Below are positions 1-8,027 of a stretch of DNA of 18,702 nt, in pieces. This DNA is from Synura sp. LO234KE (taxonomy: Eukaryota; Sar; Synurophyceae; Synurales; Mallomonadaceae). A program made the translations under genes and the position numbers. Position 1 is the first letter of the stretch; each line of letters starts with the position of its first letter. The stretch lies in contig VKHC01000110.1 in assembly GCA_015143735.1 (NCBI GenBank), forward strand, positions 1-18,702, written 5' to 3'. The notes under the pieces are model-generated. The model searched no databases, was not told the origin of the DNA, and worked only from the letters and a program-made list of their open reading frames with translations.

Positions 1-400
1 CACTCGGTCACGGGGCTTGCCAGTTGGTACATGGGGAGTGGTTTTTTCGGTGGGGGGTGCGGTTTTTGTATCTCACTGCTGTTAGTATCTCTAACTTCCC
101 TGCCGTAATTAACTATAAGATTTTCCGGAAAATCTATATACACAAAAGAAAGGGTAAACACTCTCTAATCACATTTTCAATACTTCTTGCTTAATTAAAA
201 GAGCGACCTCCACCCCCTCTGGCAATATCGCCTTTGCAGTGCATCGCTATAGGCTTTGGGTGGTTCGAGATACAGAATGAAGACACATGTGCTTCCCTAG
301 GAAGTTACTGCAATAACGGGACATGTCCTTGAAGTCGATCATATCTATCTGAAATGGGAATCCTTCAGACAGATATTAAAACGGGTTGATTCGTGATCCC
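1..400. other. Gene-free left flank
   Basis: No gene can be supported here. A frame on the plus strand is open from base 1 to a TAA at 106-108 (about 35 codons, glycine-rich then hydrophobic). It could be the last exon of a gene lying to the left, but nothing identifies it. The rest is the presumed 3' flank of the tRNase Z-like gene, including one imperfect hairpin. Confidence 0.5.
343..374. repeat. Imperfect hairpin downstream of the tRNase Z-like gene
   Basis: ATCTATCTGAA (343-353) pairs with TTCAGACAGAT (364-374) at 10 of 11 positions across a 10-nt loop. It lies 27 bp past the stop codon of the minus-strand gene, so it would be in its 3' UTR. A role in mRNA 3'-end formation or stability is only inference. 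Confidence 0.35.
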
Positions 401-1369
401 TCAACTTGGGTAGGCACGTTTGTACGGGCGTCGCCCTCTCCCTCCTCGGCCCCACCCCCAGCCAACCCGAGAAGTTTGTATACTCTCGGCCAATCGTTCT
501 AGACTCGTGACGTGCTCGTCACTACCCAGACTGAACAATGCGACGGAGCAATAGGAACGCATAGCTTCCGGAAGATGTTGATGCAATACTGTGAGCGCCC
601 TACTGTGAGGACCATACCGAGCGGAGAGGTGTACAAATATGATTTGTCTGTTTCTGAACCGTTCGTAAATTGAAACGAGCTCTTGAAGATGAATGTGACC
701 ATATTGGTGCGCTTTCGAAATGTCCCCATCCAAGTATGTCACCTCGATTAGCAGTATTTCGGCTGTGAAAACGAACTCATTTCCAGGTGACAGCAATCCA
801 GATATTTCAGTATCGCCGGAATAAACGATATCTATAGTTTCTTGGACGTCAAACATGTTCACTCCCTCCTCCCGTAACTTATTTATTTGCCGCTTATCAA
901 GATTCTGAAACTCTCGCCGCATTACTTTCCTTGCGTACTTTATTCCATACCCTTGACTTCGAACACGATGAACGGTAGGGAATGAAAACACTTCATAAAA
1001 GTTATTTAATTTAACAGATTCGCCAATCTGAAATGGTATTATATTCATTTTAATCTCGTGCTCGTCTAAGGCTTGATACGCTTCCTTAATGGAGTTTATT
1101 GACTCAACGCAGTTTTCAGGGACATAGTAATTCGCAGGAGAATAGCTTAGTGCTCGCGCCCTGGCATGGTTAACAATTGCTCCTATGTGGTCAACATGGC
1201 CGTGTGTGATAAAAATATGTTTGGCTGGGACGGTGGACCGGTTGCATATACCGCAGTCAAATAATATATTTTCGGACAGCTTTTCCCCAGATATATGAAT
1301 GCATGTGGCAAAACCCGCAACGCTCCATAGTTCCTTTACCGTTAATCCTCCGCTCGTGGTAATGGACAT
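401..1369 (-). CDS. Short-form tRNase Z-like endonuclease (metallo-beta-lactamase fold)
   Basis: The 322-residue single-exon protein resembles short tRNase Z enzymes such as plant TRZ1, which remove the 3' trailer from tRNA precursors using two zinc ions. The HxHxDH zinc motif is present (His56, His58, Asp60, His61), followed by His134 in a segment ending SQGYG, Asp186 in SGDT, His225 in GHIH and His247 in HLSARY. These are the ligand and signature positions expected of the family in the expected order, so the enzyme looks intact. The ATG at 1369 fits because about 15 residues precede the first conserved strand, as in homologues. The last 20 or so residues form a Gly/Trp/Arg-rich tail (GWGWGRGGRGRR) not seen in the plant enzyme; it may bind RNA or act in localisation. 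The gene is head-to-head with the IQ-motif gene. Family assignment is strong; tRNA as substrate is inferred from homology. Confidence 0.85.
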   Translation of the reverse strand: MSITTSGGLTVKELWSVAGFATCIHISGEKLSENILFDCGICNRSTVPAKHIFITHGHVDHIGAIVNHARARALSYSPANYYVPENCVESINSIKEAYQALDEHEIKMNIIPFQIGESVKLNNFYEVFSFPTVHRVRSQGYGIKYARKVMRREFQNLDKRQINKLREEGVNMFDVQETIDIVYSGDTEISGLLSPGNEFVFTAEILLIEVTYLDGDISKAHQYGHIHLQELVSIYERFRNRQIIFVHLSARYGPHSRALTVLHQHLPEAMRSYCSVALFSLGSDEHVTSLERLAESIQTSRVGWGWGRGGRGRRPYKRAYPS

Positions 1370-1505
1370 TGTTGCGGCTTCATCGATCCTATTAATTAAT
1401 TCTTACAGAATCGGAACGAGCGCAAACAAACTGTTACAAATATGATTAAACATAATAAAACACTAATTTTTTCGTACCTCTCTTCTCTGATTGAAATAAG
1501 TGGGA
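1370..1505. promoter_or_regulatory. Divergent promoter region, tRNase Z-like / IQ gene
   Basis: Only 136 bp of AT-rich sequence separate the two outward-facing start codons, so 5' UTRs and promoters of both genes must lie within or overlap it. A pyrimidine-rich stretch (TTTTTTCGTACCTCTCTTCTC, about 1467-1487) precedes the plus-strand start. No TATA box or other named element can be assigned with confidence. Confidence 0.5.
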
Positions 1506-4500
1506 ATGATGTTATCTGAAAGAAAGTCTTTTGGAACTCCGCGCTCTATAATATCCCGGTCGTCGGAAAATACGGATAAGTCGAATGAAGAAATAGATCA
1601 ACGTCAAAATATTGTTACCTCGAAATATCTGGCGCCAAATCATCAGCGTCTTTTGCTGATTCTCTCTCGCTCCGATAATCTAAGCCCAATACACGTTGAT
1701 ATCAAGAATGAAAGCTACTGGTATGCGATGAGGCGCCGAATGGGTCCTAGAAAACAGAACGCGTTAATCGTCGAACAAAATATCTCCAGCGGTAGGTGGG
1801 AAAGCTTCATATATAAAATGAAGCCGAGAGATGAAGACTTGGAAATTGTACCGATGCGGCAATTTTTAACTTCACACAAATCAAAATGGAGTGCTATCAA
1901 AAATTGCGAGATTGCGGCGAAGGATAGAGACGCAAACCCTTATGAGAACGTTACTTTCAAACCCGTATCATCCGTTGATATAAGAAAAATTTCTTGCTCG
2001 CATTTGCTTGTAACAATTGTTAGCAAGTCATTTGATCGACTCGCCCATTTAGACCGTCTGTTACTTATTTATGCCGACCTTCTAAATTCCATGGGAAAGC
2101 ACTGCTCCCCCATACTACACGATTCATCGGGCAGCAGCACGTATAACCTGGCGATTTGTGCCCCTTCGAAAATGCGTCATTTTTCTTATATTGGGTCGAA
2201 CGTGTCCAGTCTAGAAATATTTCGATATCTTTCTTTAGAATCGACCTTGGGTGGGGCGAATTCGTCACTGGTTGCCGTCAAGCTGATGGTCGATGCACGC
2301 ACTCCTTCACAATGGAAGTTCGATAAATACACGCCACCAGGGTCCGAGAGGTTCGGGAGCACTCACCTGGGCCTCCGAGCCATGGGGGTGGAGCCCGCCG
2401 CACTTCCCAAGTCTCAGAAAAAGAGGCTGAAGAGTTTAGCCGGAATCACAGATTCGTCCAATTCTAGCAGCAGCAAGAAAAAGAAGAAAGGAAAGAACGA
2501 CTCGAGGGCGCATTCCTCCGTCACACTCGATTCCTTGGGCGTATCTCCCTCCAGTGGCGGGAAATCCACAAGCAACGGTTTCAGCTATGGTCATTTCTTC
2601 GAAGGTTTGCCGGCAGAGGTTCGAGCTTTAATGATGGAGCGGTTGAATGACAACAAGAAAATGATTCAAATGGAAGGGTTTCGGGCGCCGGTCTCCACCA
2701 CCTCCGCCGACGGTTTCCCCCGGACTACAATCGGTATCCTTCGGGCCAAGGCGGCGAGGGAGCGCCAGTGGTCCGAGTACGACTCTGGGACGAGGACGGA
2801 GACGGAGATGCTCGAGGAGGTGTATATTTCTCATAAACTAGTGGAGCGACATGTCGTTCGCCTGCAGAGGATGTGGCGGATCCGGGCGTGGGAGCGCGCT
2901 GTGCAACTGTACTGGAGAAGGGCCTATGCGACCATAACGCTTCAGCGGGTAGCTCGTGGGATGTTCAGTCGAACGTATGTGCGTCTGCTCCGCCGCCTGC
3001 GTCCTCTGGCTGTGCACCGTATGCAACGCTTCTTCCGCAGACAGCACAGCAAGATGATTCGACAAACGTGGCTGTATCTGGTACAGAGGATGAGGCTTGT
3101 CGTCCTTCCGCTGATGAAACGGTTCTTGTACGTGCTCTGTGAGAGGTGGCGAAGTCGTTATGATAAGGCCGCGACGGTGGTTCAGAGCTGTGTGCGTATG
3201 TGGCTGGCTGGAATCGAGCGGTTTCGCAGATACGGTTACTTGCGACTCGTACAGAGTCTATTCCCTTCGAGTGCACTGACGATCCAGAGGGTGTATCGCG
3301 GGTACTTGTCCCGGCGGCGCATCGCTTCTCTGTGGGAAGACGTGCTGAGAGATCGGATCGACCGCCCGGCCGCTCTCCTGCTGCAGAGGGTGTACCGGGG
3401 GAGTCGAGGCCGTCGGATCGCTCGGGTGCTTCGGAGAAGGCGGCGGGCAGCGCACTTCCTGCAGCGGTGGACCCGCGCTGTTCTCCGTCGGTTACAGTTG
3501 AAGCGGCGCCACGAGGCGATGTTGGCCCGGTACAGCGCGACTCAGATCCAGCGGAGGTACCGCGGTCGACTGGATCGAGAGCTGGCGGGCCGACTGAAGC
3601 ACAAGCGCTGGTTGGAACGGACATACCTCCCGGCAGTGGTGCGGGTGCAAGCGATCGCTCGGATGTACATCTGTCGAATGAACTTCCAGAATCTGTTGGT
3701 GCGCGTGGCGGCCGCCGTTCGTATCCAGAAGCATTTCAGAGCCTACCGATCCTTGTTGGCGAAGCGCAGGCAGTGGGAGGAGGCTCAGCGATTGTACCGG
3801 CACGCAATGGCCACGCAGTGCCAGGCCTTTGTCCGCGGCTGTCTGGCCAGAATGAAACTGCCATCCCTTGCCTTATCCATATCTGGTAAACGCGTGTTTG
3901 CCGCGAAGGTCATTCAAAGGGCGTGGATAAACTTCCGAAATCTGAGGCGGTTCGAGAAGCTGATGGATGAGAATCGAGCCATTCATTTGGCCCGCCGACT
4001 CGTCACTATTAAAGACTCCAGAACGGATCTGGAGAAAGATTTGGTAGAGATCCGTCGAGATCTTGACGTGGTAATCGCTACGTGTGCTCGGAACAAAGAA
4101 CGGATTAAGGATCTGGACGATTTTATGGTGGAAACCAATATGCGTCTGCCTGTGCTGGTGGAGGAACTGAACAGCATCTCTATGGAGGACGTGAATCAAG
4201 GATGGGGCGAGGCGATGGGTCACGAGTTTGAATGTCTGACATACCAGAGCAATATGGCGCGGCACGAGATACGGTTACGGCGAGCGCTGAATCGTAAATA
4301 TCAGAGGGAGATCTTAGAGTTGAGTCTGGAGTTGGAGGAGGGGGAGTTGGAGATGGATGACTTGTGTGCGCAGGCGGTGGAGTCGGCGGAGGCGATGCGG
4401 CGGACCGAGACGGCGGTCATCGAGAGGAGAGTGCGGAGGAGGATGCAGAGAATGGTGCGTGTCGAGCGATGCAGATGGAAGATTGCGACGAACCGCAGGA

Positions 4501-5274
4501 ATGTTATCCGACGTGGACGTCGGGTGTTGAAGGAGCTCGAGGAGAAGGTGTGTACGTGTGTCCCGTGACACTGCCGTCGGACTGGTCGTGTCCGCTGAGT
4601 CACTCGGTGTGAACTCATATTGATCTTTGACTCTGACCCGTGTCCTTGTGTCTGGATGATGCTGTGACTTCAGAGTAAGGCGGGACGAGACGCCACCTAC
4701 GCGCAGACGGTGGACTTCGAGAAAAAGGCTCAGCAGTGGGACCGAGAGTCGCTAACAATGGAGAAGCTTGTCCGGGAGCAAGACTCTGAAGCGTTGAAGA
4801 GCGAGGCCCAGTCGTGAGTAACCCTATCTTGTATAGCCTACGCGACATTTTGTTGCATTGTCATGATAGTTTATTACTGTGTTTGCGAGTACACCCTGCT
4901 CAATCCTTGTCCATTGTACTCCTCTCCGTAGGTATGATGGGTACGCGGGTCCAATCATGGCGACATACGATGACGTGGTGACAAACACGTTGTCACTCCT
5001 GCGTGGATTGACGCTGGACGAGCGCGCTTCGATTGCGTTGGGGCGCAAGAAAGAGAAAGAGGTGAGATGGACGGGAGGGCGAGGAAGCCAGTCCCCGCAT
5101 AGTGCACAACTGTTGTCGGTCTTCGCAGTTAGGATGATCGTTTAAAATATGTGGTTCTGATGTTACTGACTGCTTATATTGCAGAAAAGAAACCGACCCA
5201 AGGCGGCGGGTGTAACGGGCGCACTCAAGACAGAGCACGCTCCAAAGCGGGCTTTCGACTATTTGCGGAGTTGA
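1506..5274 (+). CDS. Large IQ-motif (calmodulin-binding) coiled-coil protein
   Basis: Proposed exons are 1506-4547, 4674-4813, 4932-5061 and 5185-5274, giving 1133 residues. All introns are GT-AG (GTGTGT, GTGAGT and GTGAGA donors) and the frame is kept through each. An in-frame GTG at 1500 was rejected in favour of ATG at 1506; a second ATG follows at once. Residues 1 to about 330 form a domain I do not recognise, ending in a Ser/Lys-rich linker (SSSSKKKKKGK). Residues about 447-800 carry some 11 IQ-like repeats spaced 20-35 residues apart, such as LQRVARGMFSR, IQRVYRGYLSRR, LQRVYRGSRGRR and IQRRYRGRLDR. Such motifs bind calmodulin or centrin-like EF-hand proteins. Residues from about 840 onward are charged coiled coil. 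The C-terminal 119 residues come from three small exons and end in FDYLRS. This layout is common in cytoskeletal, basal-body or flagellar proteins of protists; that role is inference. The repeat region is strongly GC-rich, the 5' end AT-rich. Confidence 0.82.
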
Positions 5275-6002
5275 GACTGTTTTGCTGCGGCAATGTACGA
5301 TGGGTGACGAACTCATCACATAGCGTATTAGAATCCGTCGACTTTATTCTGTACAAGATCAATGATTCTTGGGCTACTTCTTCAAATTCGTATTCTAGCG
5401 TTTAATATTAGCAAAAATCATTCCTTTTTCTAGCGCGAAAGATTTGTCCTCGCCCTTAAGTAGCCGTAAAACAAAAGTACTTTGATTGACTCTGCATCGG
5501 CTGCAAATGCTGGACGATTTCGACTCGTTGGCGAAAATCGATTGCAGATAATACCCTACTTTTAGCTATCAACGAACCAACAAGATACTTCGCACGCACC
5601 TAACTAGAATGTTGGCTGACGAGTAGTGATCGTTAGTTTTAGAATTGGATTGATCGCCAGGGTCCTGGCTTTTCAGCTACACCGGACGGTCGTTGCCCCT
5701 CGCTGCAGAAGACAAGAAAAGAAAAGCAAGTAGGGCAACTTCCCCGCCGCCCTGCTTTTCGCCGCTATCGGCGGCTACTTTAATTGGTATCTCTATGCTT
5801 GGGACTCGCTTTCCAAATTGTCACCATCAAAGCAGACTCCCAGTACCCGCGATTTAAACATGGTGAAGAAGAAAAAGCTCTTTCGTGGTGGGAAAGATTG
5901 CTTGGAGTTTGTTACTACTAGCTGTTTCATATTCTGAATCTATTTTCAATTCGTAATCTCTGACTAAAGGTATCAAGGTCTCGTGTAGCAGTGGAGGGCC
6001 GA
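5275..6002. other. Tail-to-tail intergenic spacer
   Basis: This 728-bp spacer separates the 3' ends of the IQ gene and the acidic coiled-coil gene. No open frame with homology is visible and all three plus frames are broken by stops. The only structure noted is the hairpin pair at 5721-5775. It probably contains both 3' UTRs. Confidence 0.5.
5721..5775. repeat. Two adjacent hairpins between convergent genes
   Basis: GAAAAGCA (5721-5728) plus GGGC (5733-5736) pair with GCCC (5749-5752) plus TGCTTTTC (5753-5760): 12 base pairs with a 4-nt bulge (AGTA) and a 12-nt loop. A second stem, GCCGC (5761-5765) with GCGGC (5771-5775), follows without a gap. This could be a small structured RNA or a 3'-end element of either flanking gene. 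No known RNA family was recognised. Confidence 0.4.
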
Positions 6003-7971
6003 TTATTCATTTGTGGCCACACGATGCTTAAGATTGGCGAGTCTTCTGCCGCATTCCAAGGCCAACGCACTGAACTCAGGCATCACATCGTTCTCCAGCA
6101 ACCTGCAAGACATTCATTGGAGAGCAAATGTAACAAAGAATGGGCAATTCAAAGACAAGCCTACGGCGTGGCAGCAAACAGTTTGCTTGTCCTCGACGAG
6201 TGACGTGCATTTTCATCGATATTCAAGGAAATAGGAAGGGGGCTGCACGTGTTGTGAAGCGATAAAGCGAAGCGTGCGATGGAGATGCTGACGTACCTGG
6301 CTCTGTGCAGGAGAACTCTCTCCCGGGACAACTCCAGTCCACATCGCTCTTGCTCCAACACCTCCCGCTTCTCCACCAGACCGTTGCGTAGCGCGTCCAA
6401 GATCTTAGAGAAGTCGGACGGAGCCACTGAAGCGGGGACTGGCGCACGCTGATATTTGCCAGCCACGTACCTCACCCCCTTCTGGGCACCTTCCTTTGAG
6501 AACGAGGGGGCGCCTGGAAGCGGTGGTCTAGAGAACGAAAGACGACGACGCGCCACGTCAACATCATCCTCATCGTTTTCTCCCCTCTCCGGGCTAAACA
6601 CGTTGCGCAGTTGCGCCGGAGGGGGAGCAGCGTATGGGGTAACAATTTTCTTTGGTAGTGATTCCGAAGCCGAACAAGTCTTTTTTTCAACTTCTTCCTC
6701 CTCCTCCTCCTCCTCCTCTCCAGCCTCCTCCTCTCCAGCCTCCTCCTCATTCATTGACAGCACTTCATTCGAATCATCGACGGAACGATTCTCCTGTTGT
6801 TCTTCTGCACAGGCATCGAGCCCCGTACCCTCTCCTCCATCATCACTGTCTACTTCCCCTTCTCGCACATCTTTATGATACGATTGTAATTGCAATGCTC
6901 CCTTTTCCTCCCTTGAGCTTCTAGATTCATGGCGAATGCTGTTGGAATGGGAAGGAATTCCGCCTAACACAGAATGGGTCCCTCTGCTGCTACCATTATC
7001 GTCAGCTCTTGGGTTATGCGAGGTCGCCGGGGTCACACAACGATGAGTGGTAAAATAGGCTGGAGAAGATGAGACAATTCTAGAAGTAGATGGAATGTTC
7101 GAGGAGTCAGTGGATTGTTGTCCGGAAGGATCTTGTGCGTTCGATTCAGCGATTCTTCGGGAAACATTGTTGAACGATGGTACTTTACGGGGTCCCTAAT
7201 CATATTCGGCAGAGATGGGATACAAATTTTATTTAGGACACTGAAATAGAATGACTTACTTCTTCTGTCGTAGAAGGTAACGGGGATTGATTCAAAACTT
7301 CTTGCTTTGTAAATCCAAATGATTTGGTATTGTTACGGAAACTGCTAAAGCTGGAGCTCGATTCGAATTTCTTTGTTTCAACCACTTTTCTATTATCTGA
7401 GTTGCTGTTAAATCGGAGTACAGGAACTGCGGTCTTAGAAAATCGGCCGTCTCTGTTACTATTGGTATTGGTATTAGTTGGGACCTCATCCCGCGAGTCC
7501 TGCATAGAGGTTTCTTGACGCTTTGAACCTATTGCCTGAATATTCGCAAGTTCACCACTCTGAGTTCGATTACCTTAAGAAATAGACATTAATAGCTTTA
7601 ATGTAATATATTCTTAATTACCATCAAATGATCGATTTATTTGTTCTGTTGTTATGGCCGATTCTTCTCGAGAACATCTCGAAAACGTAAAACCTACGTC
7701 TTGTCACGCAGAAACAAAACCATTTTTATCTAAGTTACCGTTGTTTGTGTTGTGTTTGTCATTTTTGTCCTCTGTAGTTTGAGGTAATCCGAAAGGGGAG
7801 TTATCCCTTTCATCGGTTTTGGGCCTCTTAAAAAAGGAAGGACGGCTGCCCTCTAAATATGCAAATAGGTGTCATAAAAAGAATATGTGAAATCAGTGAC
7901 TGACCTTTTGATTTATTTTGGAGAAAGCTCATAACCAAATTGAAAACGAAGTGCTTTTTGGAAAAATGCAT
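6003..7971 (-). CDS. Unrecognised acidic, Ser/Asn-rich protein with C-terminal coiled coil
   Basis: Proposed exons in transcription order are 7971-7905, 7852-7739, 7693-7622, 7573-7260, 7195-6297 and 6102-6003. All five introns are GT-AG (47-192 nt) and phases join exactly, giving 521 residues. A second in-frame ATG at 7932 would give 508. I do not recognise the family. The first half is hydrophilic and Ser/Asn/Thr-rich with KRPK-like basic patches. The middle holds an acidic run of EEEAG units followed by nine consecutive Glu. About 70 C-terminal residues (from SDFSKILDALRNGL to the end) are helical and charged with heptad-like leucines, crossing the last splice junction (HRAR/LLEND). Most of the protein is probably disordered, with the C-terminal helix as interaction surface. 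A nuclear or scaffold role is only inference. Its start lies 56 bp from the molybdenum cofactor sulfurase start. Translating unspliced sequence would miss about 180 N-terminal residues. Confidence 0.7.
6691..6749. repeat. CTC/GAG trinucleotide tract coding for poly-Glu
   Basis: On the plus strand this is a run of CTC/TCC triplets interrupted twice by a 15-bp direct repeat containing TCTCCAG. It encodes the EEEAG-EEEAG-poly-Glu segment of the minus-strand gene. Its length is likely to vary between strains by replication slippage. Confidence 0.7.
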
Positions 7972-8027
7972 CGCTTCGACGTTGTTCAGTAAATTTATTT
8001 TCGCGACGTGTTCCTCTTCGCTACACA
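7972..8027. promoter_or_regulatory. Very short divergent promoter, unknown gene / sulfurase
   Basis: Only 56 bp separate the two start codons (95 bp if the inner ATG at 7932 is used). The interval holds two similar GC-containing words, CGACGTTGTTC and CGACGTGTTC, flanking an AT-rich centre (AAATTTATTT). The 5' UTRs must be very short or overlap the opposite gene. Confidence 0.5.

Noticed and set aside
2965-3624. Long minus-strand open frame (219 codons) inside the IQ gene
   Set aside because: It lies opposite the GC- and Arg-rich IQ array. The plus-strand frame has clear repeats; this one has only Ser/Thr/Pro/Arg-rich sequence without motifs.
3200-3889. Plus-strand open frame (229 codons) overlapping the IQ array
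   Set aside because: It starts with GTG, has no homology signs and is explained by few stop codons in GC-rich sequence.
6456-6878. Plus-strand Ser-rich open frame (140 codons)
   Set aside because: It is the antisense of the GAG-repeat coding exon; the poly-Ser is a shadow of poly-Glu.
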